A stretch of DNA of 64,000 nucleotides, taken from positions 23,872,987 to 23,936,986 of the forward strand of contig CP136063.1 in assembly GCA_032622095.1 (NCBI GenBank). The letters are read 5' to 3'. This DNA is from Siphonodentalium dalli (taxonomy: Eukaryota; Mollusca; Scaphopoda; Gadilida; Siphonodentaliidae). The translations under genes were made by a program, and so were the position numbers. Under the pieces are notes generated by a model, which was given only the letters and a program-made list of their open reading frames with translations, searched no databases and was not told where the DNA came from. Shown in pieces: positions 20,151-32,755 of the stretch (its first letter is position 1; the number at the start of each line of letters is the position of its first letter).

Positions 20151-20850
20151 CTACAAATATGGTTCAAGGGGAGGGTGGGGTGCACTTCGACATTTGAAGG
20201 TGGACACCCCCCGCCAACGGCGACCATCGAGCCGCGTCCCTGAATGCGACTTGTTGATGCCATTGGAATGCCCTATATAGTCGTATACTACGAAGTTCTA
20301 TATATGTGGCACCCGGAATCACACAAAATGTGTGAAATTGGTGTTTCAAATTAATTTGATTGGAATGTGATGATCATGAGCATCACTGTTGCAATAAACC
20401 TTGAAATACCACAATGGACGATCAATGTACCAAGTTAAACAAATTGTTGGGTGGTGGGGTATTTATTTGTCAATTATATTGGTGGTTTACCAAGACGATG
20501 TGAAAAATTAGCATGCATATTTTGGCTCCTCTGCTATGTATAACTTGCGTAAATTCGGTTACCGAGGGAGGGGCCGGGTGGGGGTGATGTCGTATATCTA
20601 ATACATATATAGCCACCGTTTGTGCCCAAAACTTTAAATTGTGAAGAATATTTTGTCATTCAATAAATGTCATAATAGCAAATAATCGTGCAACCACTGG
20701 CCACGTCCCTGCTATAGCGTGCCAGTTGGTTATTAATTACTACCATTTCTGAAACATCCATCCGTGTTCGCAAGATGTTATTCAGTTAAATTTATTTATT
20801 ATAACACACGAATAAGATCCCTTCCATATTTCCGACAAAAGGCGGATCAT
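20151..20850. other. Intergenic, no gene seen
   Basis: Contains a GGGGAGGGTGGGGTGCAC patch near 20168 and otherwise nothing supported. Confidence 0.35.
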
Positions 20851-20854
20851 AGAT

Positions 20855-21015
20855 TATGTCTTAACTTTAAGATTATCTTAAGACACATCACACCAGACTT
20901 AAAGTTAAGACCAAAGTTAAGACCATATTAACCTTGTTCGTGAAACGCACTTATGACTGAAGTTTGAACTTAAAACATCCCCCATGTCATAAGTTGCTTT
21001 CATGAAACTGGGCCC
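20855..21015. repeat. Repeat end with TTCATGAAACTGGGCCC
   Basis: The block with AAAGTTAAGACC direct repeats (20918-20940) ends in TTTCATGAAACTGGGCCC, a terminal motif common at the ends of dispersed repeats in marine invertebrates. The internal TTAAG words are partly palindromic. Confidence 0.45.
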
Positions 21016-21129
21016 AGGATGCTTAGCATATCCCTAAACTGTATAATCGCGAGTTTACGAAACCTCTCCATCTCTGAGAAACTGGGGAACTACACAGTAG
21101 ACACCCTCCTGCATGGCCCCAATCATGAA

Positions 21130-21213
21130 CACGAAATAAATAACAAGAAAACCATAGTCAGAAATGGTACCGCCCTAAAAATCATATTATTATACAAGCA
21201 TATAATTATATAA
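21130..21213 (+). repeat. About 75-bp dispersed repeat, copy 1
   Basis: AACAAGAAAACCATAGTCAG and the following ATGGTA(C/A)CGCCCT...ATCATATTATTA recur at 31640-31712 in the same orientation. They are ends of a larger, mostly diverged repeat. Confidence 0.65.
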
Positions 21214-21215
21214 TA

Positions 21216-21805
21216 TAAAATATATTGGTTTCATGAATACACCACTTCAGAATTAAGTCAAAATAACTTATCCTTCAAATTATTATAACAATTGCGGCTT
21301 ATCACTGAAGGTTTCTCATTCATCACACCAGAAAGCATCTCAATGCAGACAAAAAATCTACTAATCGGATTAAATATACCCCCAACTACTTCGCAATGCG
21401 ACATTTAGTCTACTTTCAACTGAGACATCTTCATCAGCAATGTTAGCTGTTATATTATGCATTGTGTTCCCGAAAGTAAATCTTCAAGAGTGGCCCAGCC
21501 ATTGTTCACACCTAAATATCGAAAGCAATTAATGCGGTCATAAAAGTTACATGAGACTTTCGCGAAGCAACATCCGCGAATACATACATCCTGCAAAAAG
21601 TATAACCGATACCCAATGTAGCCAGCACGTAATTAATAAAGTTATCCCATAGCTCCTGTATTTTTTTTTATAAATTGTATTCGTCAAAAGTAACGAATAT
21701 AAAAACAGAAAACAGTTCATCAAAATACAGTGCAAATACAATAAATTTATTATATATGTTACTATTTAATGACTATATTATTATACGGTATATATGATAC
21801 CACCA
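21216..21805. other. Intergenic, no gene seen
   Basis: AT-rich, about 590 bp, without a supported feature. Confidence 0.35.
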
Positions 21806-21807
21806 TC

Positions 21808-22185
21808 AGGGCAGTCGGTAGCCGAGAGGTAGCGTACTAGTCTATCGTGCTAGCGGACCGGGAATGGTGGTAACCTGGATATAAATCAGAACTCGGTCAG
21901 ATACCAAGTTTGTCAGGCTGAAAAGTCTCATTCCAGATCATCGAATAAAGATCCGAATGCAAAATGCCGACCCCCTCTCATTACAATATTTGTCCATGTA
22001 TGTTGGTGTGGTGCATACACGCCCCCCCCCCCCCCGTGCAGTACGCTGTCCGATCTGGCGCGGACATTAATGGCTGATCCGTGTACACGCCTCGATCGGT
22101 GTGTGCGTCACGCCGTACACATGTTAAAGAACGCTAATGCATGGAGTCACAACTGGAGTTAATCGAGCTACCTGGCCCTAAGCAT
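21808..22185 (+). mobile_element. tRNA-derived SINE-like element
   Basis: The head GGGCAGTCGGTAGCCGAGAG carries a good box A (TAGCCGAGAGG). The region where a tRNA would carry box B matches poorly. Downstream are a run of about 14 C and the word CACATGTTAAAGAACGCTAA, which resembles the conserved body of tRNA-derived SINEs of marine invertebrates. It is not a functional tRNA: the acceptor and T arms cannot be drawn. Confidence 0.5.
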
Positions 22186-22189
22186 AAGC

Positions 22190-25060
22190 TTCAGTAAATT
22201 GAAGGCGTCGGAATAATATGTATCTAGTAGAAGACATGCAACGTCAGACATTGTTGAATAATCCTTTCTTATCGAAGTAATTTCCGTTACCTGTTTACGG
22301 TCGTTCCGTGATTTTGATTTGTCGTATATTTCGTGTAAAACAGTTTGTTGTACAATTACCGAAATTAAATTACAGCTTCTGCAAATGATACCCGATGTCT
22401 TGGTTATATTACTGATCTTGGAAAATATCCACAGAAAAACATTGGATGTCACCTTTTGTGTTGACCTAATACTTGTTGTTTGCTGACGTATTTATCGAGA
22501 AATCTAAATTCTAAACATTGATGTCGAGCGCAGGTTTCCATGTTTCGTGGCACCTTCGCACGGGTGGGTTAATCGGTCTCTAGAGGTGCATAAATTACCG
22601 CTTCGCTCGAATTAATAGATATCTGTTGTGCAATAGATGATAAACTTCATTTGAATACCAAGTTTGCTTGTAGGCATAGTGTTATCACTGTAAAAAATAC
22701 ATTTCTACAGCTGTTCCACGCTGTACCACGGCCTTGATTTCGACAATTTTATGTTGGGTCAGTCGTCGACCGAATAATTCCTCGAGATATCGGTGGTTCC
22801 ACGCAATTTAAAATTCTGTTCCGCAGATTGTCATTCTATACCTTATTCCATCCCATCCCGCAGATTGTCATGTCCCTTATATTGTGGGAATAGGACATTA
22901 CTCTTCGTTCTACTACAATTTCCCAAAATAACTCGCATCGCGTGAAACCCTGAAGTGTCCCCATATCCTCAGTCTGCCATCTCGCCAGAGCAGCGAGACA
23001 ATATACACCCGCCGGCGGGAATATAACATTATCCATGTACTGTTATTTCTGAAGTTGTGGCTTTCTTACATCGCCAAAATGTCACACGACACCGAACTAT
23101 GCTGCTATTTTATAACGCTGGATGCATTAATGTTTATCTCGACTATATATCACTCGTAAAGGCGGTATGCGATAGTTCTCGTATATCCATTGTGTTAAGT
23201 GAAGCTAGACTCGGGTATTATTATATGAAAGTTTGAGTCATCTATACGAATTTTAATGTGCTTCAAATTAGATACCATCTTGCTTTGACCTTTCTTCACA
23301 GATCGTCGGCCATGCGCGAAGACTGTGCAATATTACCCGTATACTCGCGCATTGTGTATAAAATATTATGTACATGAACAATAATTATTGTAAGTTGGAT
23401 GACTAATGCCATTTATTTGGATCATGTTACACACATAGACGACTCCATATAGCATGTGTGTGGTATGCTTATAAACACCCCGTGTATGTGGTATCGCCAG
23501 GCCGGAAGGTATCGCCAAACCAGAATATGCGGTTTTGATAAATCAACATATCTTCCCTCAGATGAATCTATATATCTCCCAGTTGAATGGTGATATTCAC
23601 TATTAAAAAAATAGTTCATAAAGCGAAATGTTCCCGCAATGGGATAGCGACCATAGCTTGCACTAACCCCGATAAATTTAATGGAGATTCCGGCTCAATT
23701 CCGATTGTATTATAAGTAGTAGACACATTTTGACGTTATGTTGTTCGTTTGAAACATAATTATCAGCCATTGACGGCGATAATGTGTGTATCAATAGAAA
23801 ACTATATGTTTAATTAACCATAAAATCCGCTGATAAGATATGATAAGATTCATTTCGTTTATTAAGCATACATAACAATTATAGTATATACAACCTATTT
23901 GATAACACAGTATTATGTAAATATTATGCACAGTGCATGTGGTCCTAGAGCTAAATTAGATACGTTATACACTATAGTGTAATTGTCATGTGTACACAAC
24001 AGTCACGACAGTATAAACGTGTTTCGCAGTGAAGTGTATGTTACCAATACCAGTAAGTATGTTGTATATATAGTATGTATATACCCACATGGTAAATCGA
24101 TAACCAAAGGACGATTCTGGGCTCCTACATGTAACTGTTAATTGCTTTGTGTCATTACGTTCAATTGTGTATTGGTATGCGCATTGTGTATACGTTACAC
24201 CACTCATATCCGAATACCACCCACTCGACCCCCATGCACCAAAAACGCCACCCACCCAACGTGCAATTGCAAACGAATACGCCCCAACCAACATACACGT
24301 GCGTCCATACAGCGAAATACACGGCTTTTCTATTTCCTATAGCTTTCTTTGTGTAATTTTGCATTACCATCCAGTAAGACGGTGATTAAGAATCATGATC
24401 AGCAGATGGGCCATTCTTCGGAAAAGAGCAAAATAGGACTGACCATACTCGTCAAAACAAACTTACAAATTGCGCTAATTTTAATTTCCCCAGAAATTAG
24501 AAGAGTATAAAAATCCAAGATGGCGTCCATATGGCGGCCACTTTTAATGTTAAGACTAGGCGAACGGACATTCACCTACGAAATATTCAGGAAGAGGCAA
24601 CGTCTCCAGTGGTATATTGTATCAGCATTGTAATGACCACATAGGAGAACACTTCAGACCAGACGGAAGTTTCACCATTCACCAATCTGATCAATTTGTG
24701 AAATAATAGACGAACACTTAACCACCCCATGGTCACAAACTTCCATACACATGAGCCACTAGGATTGTGTCGAGAGCACAAATAATTAATCACACCATTT
24801 GGAAGTATTCAGTTACCGTTCCAATGGTTTCACCTCGTTCGTTCTGATAGCTGAATGTAGGTATCACAAATTAATTTAGCTTTTTAATAATAATAATATT
24901 TGGAATGGAATAGCACAGCACCATACATTAATCTAAAAGTGGGTGAGCAGCATTTGCTTCTCTTCACGACCATAACTATTATATGGCTCTGATAGTCAAC
25001 CAATCAATTACTTACATGACAGCGCAAACCACACCTGGTTTGGAATTTGTTGGAGTATCT
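22190..25060. other. Long intergenic stretch, no gene supported
   Basis: Open frames up to 102 codons on both strands overlap each other and have no motif. A small AAGATGGCGTCCATATGGCGGCC patch (24516-24538) belongs to the YY1-like words seen elsewhere. The 24.1-24.4 kb open frames are composition artefacts. Confidence 0.35.
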
Positions 25061-25096
25061 ATAACAGAGGTGGGGGTGGGGTGGGTGTGGAGGGGT

Positions 25097-25163
25097 GGAG
25101 CGGAGAGAGAGAGCGAGAGAGAAAGAGAGGGAGAGAGAGAGAGAGAGCGCGCGAGAGAGAGAT
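25097..25163 (+). repeat. (GA)n microsatellite
   Basis: Nearly pure GAGA with a few C interruptions. It follows a G-rich GGTGGGGGTGGGGTGGGTG patch at 25070. Confidence 0.9.
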
Positions 25164-25169
25164 TTATAT

Positions 25170-27540
25170 GAGAAAATGAAAACTGATAACAAAGACTTGG
25201 GTAACACAAAACATTGTGTTGTACACTTTCTTATATTTGTATATATGCACTGTTGCCATGCTTCTATTGTAAAGTTGTAGTTAGTGTTGTTGTCTTTGGG
25301 AGATGGGGTCCATCTAAGTGGCTAGCACTCCTCCAATCCCGTCACCATATTATTTTGGTAATAAATATGTTTAAACCAAACTAGAATGAGTGTGATACCG
25401 CGCGCCAATGCTTGACAAAGCCATTCAATTCGCACGCTTATCTCGCAAGCTCCATGTGATTATAATCTCAATCAAACTCACCATTGCGCTTAGCCCCAAT
25501 TATGAACTTTGTATGCGGAATATACCTGAGCTATGAATAGAGATGTTTCCTTACTCGTATTTAAATTCGCGCAGTACTATTTTTCGCGCACCGTCTGTGT
25601 GCGAATTTAAAACTGAGCGAAAAATAGACTCCCGAGTTTAGACTAAACCACATGACTGTGACATGAGGGAAACAAAAAGGCTATATATCGACGAGTTACA
25701 TATATACATGCGGGCAACCACGTGTAAACCATTAATGATATGTACATATGTGACATAATTATATAGCAACAAATCATGTTAACATCATCGGGTGTTGAAA
25801 TACTTGTGAAAAATACACATATTGCAGACTGAAGATGCAGGAAAGCACGTCGCCCTATTCACAACGCTGGCGTGACACCGTGACCAAACAGTCTGAGTTA
25901 GTTAATATGTCAACACAACACACAGCCGAATTTTTCTATAAGTGGTTGCAATTTCGCGACCTGATTTGCATGTTGTCCTAAGTGCATTTTTTATGTTTTT
26001 GAGATAATCGATTTTTAAAGTTTGAATCTCCGATGCGGGTCAACTATTAAGACTATGGATATACTTCTAACATTGTCCCATTGGAAAATCATTCCTTTAT
26101 TAGAATAAATAAGCATCACAATTCATAAATTAAATTTAATCCTGTTTTGTGAAGAATACTGCAGGTAGGGTGCATATTTTGGTACTTAGGACATACTGGA
26201 ACTTAATTATATTATGAATAGTTCAAATGACATCAATGAACTGAAAATTCGTTAGAATGACCACCTTGTTCTATGTGACAGAAATATTATCAATTAGAAC
26301 AAACAAGATCATCTCACAGGTCTGAATCTTAACAGGACATCTTGGAATTCAGAGAGCATATTAAATATAATTGTTCTATGTACGCTAACCCAGATGATAT
26401 TCTACGATGTATTTTTTCATTTCAACTAACGTATTGTCTAACTTTGGTATGTATGTCGGAATTTGGTCAACTAGAGCGTTGACATGACACATTGCCATGT
26501 CCCCTATAAACATGAAACGGACTAACTTGACACTCGCTCCGAAATGGAGGACACTATATTCCAGTAACTTAGACTCGATTTTGAAGTAAACCAAGAACAC
26601 ATAGGTACTGAGCTGTTTTTTTTATATAAAAAGCGGTTTGAGGAAAATTGACTACAGCTCTTTGATATAGGGTGCTATTTTGTTGTTTGTGAATGTGACT
26701 CTACTATAACGTATCCATGCATCCCGGGAAAATCCTCATTTTTTGGTCAAGCGACAAGAATATGTAAACAAACAAAAAATGGTGAAATTGGAGTCAACAA
26801 ACCGACTACAAACCTTGAGTCGAGTTCACTGACTGCAAAATATGACCACACAATAACATATCCTATATTTTGATGCGTTTCATGGATGGAAAGTCGGTGT
26901 ATATAGGTAAACAAACGCACACAAAAAAACACATGTGAGAAAATTATGAAAATTAGAATTTTATTCCGGGAACAAGGTCCCCCAGAATTATATTTAATCG
27001 ATTTTATTTTTGTTCGTTAGCATGTCTGCTCAAAACTATTTCGACTTTGAAAGATGTCCGTATATGTAACATGAAATATGGTGATCAAGATTATTTTCCG
27101 GCAGTATATACCCGCTGACTTCAATGTTATAAATGTGACAGAAAACTGCATCAGAAACGCATTATTCTTGTTGCAATGGCATAACTATGCCTGTCATTTC
27201 ATGCATAATTTGACTGCAAAAATCCACAAATGGCGGGCAAAATGGCAAACGGAAGTATAGTAACATGGTATAATTTTCATTTATATGAAAACTATAGGCG
27301 TAAATGGCTATAGTTGTGTCACCATACAATATGTCCGATAATAGTAAGTCATAGCCCGACGATATGTCAATTCGGTATTTTTAAATGTTTCAAAATGACG
27401 GCGAAAATTGCGATCGGAAGTCAACAATTGAAGTGTGTTTGTATATTTTTCGCTAAATCTTCACATATCGAATGAATTGAATACATTGATAGCCAATACG
27501 TAGTTATGTATGCCATCAAGCTAGTTTCCAAAACGACTAA
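25170..27540. other. Long intergenic stretch, no gene supported
   Basis: About 2.4 kb of AT-rich DNA. Short frames (for example 26385-26600 minus) lack family resemblance. Confidence 0.35.
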
Positions 27541-27544
27541 CTGG

Positions 27545-29005
27545 TTTCATAATACATCAAATAAGTGTCCCAAACCACGAGTGTACCAACCCATATACAG
27601 GATTACAAATCACCCACATAGGATGCAAGCCTAACATGTGAGTATCCAAATCCATACGACAGGAGCCTCAAATCCAAATATTGTCCCAAACTCCCGAAAG
27701 AGTGTCCCATGCAACCAACCCAAAGAGTTTTCTTAACCAGCCGGATATAATACCTACAACCATATGAAAATAGTATCCTACCCACACATGTAGTACCCCA
27801 AAACATGCATCCCAAATACCCAATTAATGGCTCAATCCACCCGGTTAATGCCCCAATCAATTCAAGGAATATTCCAAACCACACTGGTAGTGCCACAAAC
27901 TATACAACGGGTGTGCCAAATCACCCAGGTTGTGTCCCAAGCCACCCAACATGTATCTCAAACTACCAAAATGTATGTCCATAGCCATCCAATGAGTGTT
28001 CCAAACCATACAACGTCCGCGCAACGGGTGTGTCAAACCATTGAATGAACGCCCAATGTCACACAAAAAGTGTCACAAACCCCATAAATAGTGTCAAATA
28101 GGCATCCTGGCATTATGTACCTTATGCCACACATCTAGTTGCCAAAGCCATCTGGGTAGTGCCCTATGTCATACAACATGTGTCCAAAGCTACCCAAATG
28201 TCGTCTCACTCAATTCAACAACATGTAGTGTCCCAAATGGCCCAAATCATTGTCCCAAATCCAACCAATAGGTGTCCCAAACTATCCAACTGGTGTCACA
28301 AACCACCCAGCTGGTGACCCAAATCATAAAACTAGTATTACAAACCATCAAATTAGTTCCCAACCCATCCAACAGGCGTCACAAAACATCTACTAACTGT
28401 CATCTCAAAACTTTCAACTAGTGTACGCACCCTCCGTTGTTCCAGACCATCGAATGAGTGTTTCAAAATATCGAATGAGTTTACCAAACCATGCGATACT
28501 CGCTGGATGGTTTGGGATATTCGATGGGTAGTTTTCTCATTGTATGGACACTCATTGTATGGGTGGGACATTCAGGGGGTGGTTGGAGACACTACTTGAA
28601 TATTTTAGACACTCCTGTTTGGTTTGAGGGAATCGTCGTGTGGCTTGGGACATTACTGGATGGTTATGGATACTCATTTGTTGGTTTGAAACATCCATTG
28701 GTGGTTGGTTTGAGCAACTCATTGGGTGGTTTGGGACACCACGTCCATGCATGATTTGGGACACTCTGTGTGTTGCATACATGTACATGTATATTTGACA
28801 ATAAGATGGTATGGAATACTCATTTGGCGGGTTTGGACACGATTTGGATGGTTTAGGGCCGCAGTTGGGTAGATTTGGGATACTTATTAGGTGGTATGCG
28901 ACAATATTTGGCTGATTTGGGACGCCATTTCGATGGACTGGGACACTCGTCGGTTGGTTTGGTATACTATTAAGCAGGGGGTTTGAGACACCAGTTAGCC
29001 TGATT
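27545..29005. repeat. Strand-switching diverged 21-bp minisatellite
   Basis: From 27545 to about 28495 the plus strand carries about 45 degenerate units near GTGTCCCAAACCATCCAACTG (the clearest run is 28270-28360, with exact 21-bp spacing). From about 28496 to 29005 the units appear as the complement (TGGTTTGGGACACTCATTGG), about 24 of them. The switch falls inside a local palindrome (TACCAAACCAT against GGATGGTTTGGGA). Since 21 is a multiple of three, frames stay open and translate into seven-residue repeats such as VPNQPNI; I treat these as incidental. Confidence 0.85.
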
Positions 29006-29009
29006 AGTC

Positions 29010-32000
29010 GAAACTTGACCATGCTATGAATCTCTACTCTGCATGGTTAACACCCATAGAGATCACAATCCACCAAAAGTCCACTCGGGCACATTTTGTG
29101 ACATGGAAGTGTACAGCATTGAAAATCAACATAGGTAATATATTTCTTGGTTATTACATGTTCCTTAATAATGCATTTCACTTTAATTGAAGGTTCTGAC
29201 TACAAATTGTACGCTTTAAGTGATTTTGTGATCGATCTTGCTTTGCATAGCAATACCAATTACTGAATTTTTCCCGAATTACTATTTGCAATGTTTATTA
29301 CGATATCGGCTCACAAAATTCACAAAGTGCATGCAATCTCGAACTGGAACCACCTGCTAATGTGAAGTAGATTATTCATGAACAAGTATTGACAAAGAAA
29401 TATATTTCCCGTCATGTTTGTCCAATGTTATAAAGTTCCCCCCGTCAGAACGGGTCAGAACATCAAAAAGTTCCCAGGTTTGGTGCTGGTGGAATATGAT
29501 ATAATACGGGCGTTAGCCATAGAATAGATTCATTTTTTAGTCCCAGGTATGTACAACGGTCATTTCTCCCGTTTTGTTTTTTTCGTCCCAGATATGCAGA
29601 AAGGGCAACGCTCGGCATGTCTCGGAGACAAGTATATATAACATGCTGCTGTGCCCTACATCTACCAAATATCAATATCCACACAATTTCAATACTTTTG
29701 AAAAATGGGAACCTGAGACGGGTACACATTGGGAAGCTATGAATGGTGGTGCAATCGAAATGTGGGAAGTTGGGAACCCTCTCCCAATTCAGGACACCTT
29801 CGCCACAACCCTGCCGACGAACTAAGTTGTATTGTGGGTCCGCTATAAAGTAGTTTCGATTCATGTTAAATATGTGGTCTTCATCCAATATTTTTGCATA
29901 AATTAAAATACAATGTAAAATTGTGTATATTTCGGGCGGAAATATGACAAAAATCCTGAAATTTAATACCACAACCCCCCTCGGAATCATACAAATTGCC
30001 CGAATGTTTACGTAAAAATGCCCGAATTTCAAACTTGCAAAATGTCTTGGGGGGGGGGGCTAGAGTCATCCCAGCCCATGTCCCGTACGGATAATTTATA
30101 ATTGTGCAGATGTCAATCATACTGCATGTAGATGCTGCTATTATTTAAATATATACGTTAGTTATAACAACTAAATTCAATTCCACGTTGTCCTATAATT
30201 ATGAAATAATGTGCATGCCCATCACATGCAATTGTGACAATTCTATTTTGTTCCAAGCATATCGTCAATTCCACAATGTCCTATGTCGCTAATAGAGTAT
30301 TCAAAGAATTCCAGTTCAAAGTGGAAATAAGGCTATAATGCTTAAAATGAGATGTGACAACCTGGAAGTTAAATACAGTGTGTTTCAACTACAACGGACA
30401 AAAAAGAATGCCTGATATCTTCGCGAGAAGTGAAAATACGAACTTCCCGTTTCCATCATTAGAAGCGTTATGAAATTCTGTTTCAACGATATCAATATCT
30501 CATCTTCACCAAAAAGGTCACTTAGGACAACCTGGAAATCAGGTCGCGATTTTACTTCTTTGAGTTCATTTACATTATGTTTATAACTATTTCAATATCA
30601 GAATAATTATATGGAGTGTATAAACACCTGTCTTCACAACACATTGATGATACAGTTATGTTATGTTATATTTATGCACAATGTAAAGCCGTCGTGGTGG
30701 TGTTTAATATGCACACATATCTTGTGCGCGAATTCAAGGTCAGAAAAGTTCAAACACTATCCCTTCACATTGGTTGTTTAAACATGCAATGTGGCCTTAT
30801 TCTAAACATCATTTTTATTTCGGTGTACGGGGCATATATCACAATTCTATATGAATTGAAGAATGTTCAGAAATTACCCCCCTCCTGCATGAGTTCGTTT
30901 GAGCAAAAATCGTGTCCTCTATACGTCACGGTCAATGCCGAAGCATTGCGACGGGCAAATCTGTTTTGATTAATTGTTACACGGTCTTGGCGAATGTATT
31001 TTAGCTTTCGTTGTCATTTCAACCCGTGTATTTCGAATATTGACACGGACAGGGACTCGTTTTGTAAAGCAGGTAGGTTGGTAGGTGTTAAGTTGACATA
31101 TAATGGAAACAACATGGTAACAACCAGAAGCTATACCTATATTCACGCCAACGTTCCTTCCTAACGAACTGCGCATACAAGTTTTATCTGTATAAATGTG
31201 TTGTACCCAAGTACGACATGTCACAGCGTAAATGCAACACCCATGTATATCGAGGTGACATCACAAATCGATCTGAGAAAAATTCGATCCCCTCACCTTG
31301 TTCGACATACACACGATTTTACACAAATAAACTAACGCCGAAATGTCACCTGACACCAATTGTTGTCTTGGCGTCTTTCGGCAGTTAACGTTATTCATCA
31401 AACAATGACTCTATATTAACGGTTGAAACTCTCACGCATATAATCTGAAACTTTCCAATGAAATTCATATCGTATCTATGTGGAATGCAGTTGCACATAT
31501 TTACTGTGACGTAAGTATAATATATTAAGATTACAGAACAGTTTAGGATTACAGTCAGGAATGCACGTGGTGTGCATGAGACCAGGGACAACGATGTGAA
31601 ACATATTGGAGCCGCTCTCCTCGGAAAACAGCTGCTGCTAATAAATACAAGAAAACCATAGTCAGAAATGGTAACGCCCTCAAGATCATATTATTAGGCA
31701 TATATAATATATATTGCAGCTTTAATGTAGTGGTTGTGAAGAATATGTACATAGGAAACGGCTATGTAGTTCATTATATGTGATATTTGTGTATGTGTGT
31801 ATACTGTGTACTTCGTGAGAAAGGAAGTTGAAACAATTTTTTAATCGGACGTTCCAAACTAAAGTTCAATTTCAAATATATAGACACCATACTTCACGCA
31901 TGATATGTGTTCACAAAGGGCGCATACGTTCTAATTGGTTCAAATGTTCATCTTCAAACATGCAACGGCCATTGCATTGAAACACCAACAACCACACACC

Positions 32001-32600
32001 CATTGTCAAAAAAGTGACGAACGCCTTGACGGTTTACACGTTATTATGTTGACGCGCTGCCAGCTTACGCAAATGCACTAAACTGTCGGTTTCTCGGTAC
32101 TCTTATACGAAATGTTCGGCTGGCCCTTTAAATATAAAGATTGATGTGATCTATCAAACAGTTAAATAAACTATTAGTTTAAAAACACTACTGGTATATG
32201 TTGGCTGTAAGCATTGGAAATTTAATGCTGTAGCAATATGTGGTGCAATGTACTAGCAGAATAGTAAACCGGTGAAGCAAAGTTGTGGTAAATTTTCTTC
32301 CTCACTCTTCTATCCACCCCCAATTCAAATAGTCATGTTCCTGGGGAGGGGAGATTCAGGAAAACATTCCACGATACAACGCAAGTTTTTTCAAAGGCAA
32401 TTTGGGACCAACCCCAAAGTTTTATGAAAAATTGTTAATACATAGAAGGATAAAGCAGTGAAACATTTTAAATAACCATGCGGAAGAAATGCCAATCATG
32501 TAAGATTTATGAAAAACTCCAGAAATCTCATAAAATTACTCATATGGGCTGAGATACATGTTTCGGTTTGAGTGGCAAGGAGTATGGGATGCCAAATTAA
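29010..32600. other. Long intergenic stretch, no gene supported
   Basis: Contains a run of 11 G (about 30050) and a 189-codon minus frame at 29463-30032 that I cannot assign. A 117-codon plus frame (30616-30969) is also unassigned. Neither shows domain motifs or cysteine patterns. Confidence 0.35.
31640..31712 (+). repeat. About 75-bp dispersed repeat, copy 2
   Basis: Second copy of the segment at 21130-21213. Confidence 0.65.
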
Positions 32601-32639
32601 CATTTAATAATGAATTTTGTTGTTAAAAGCGGAAATAAT

Positions 32640-32755
32640 TACATTTAAGCGCATATACCACATATTGCGCGTATTAAGCACAAACGGGGCATTTGTGCTT
32701 CAGCATAATGAATTGCGCTTAAGCGTAATGAATTGAGCTTAAGCGAAATTTTAAC
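32640..32755. repeat. Cluster of GCGCTTAAGCG-like palindromes
   Basis: TTTAAGCGCA, TGCGCTTAAGCG and GAGCTTAAGCGAAA occur within 115 bp. Similar words lie at about 13983 and 59175-59215. They look like marks of one dispersed repeat. Confidence 0.4.

Noticed and set aside
21811-21885. Functional tRNA gene
   Set aside because: Box A is good but box B and the cloverleaf cannot be drawn; the context is SINE-like.
27603-27896. 97-residue frame in the left half of the 21-bp array
   Set aside because: Frame stays open because the repeat period is a multiple of three; no start context or family.
29463-30032. 189-residue minus-strand frame
   Set aside because: Longest unassigned frame, but it has no motif, no domain pattern, and low-complexity G runs nearby; no second line of evidence.
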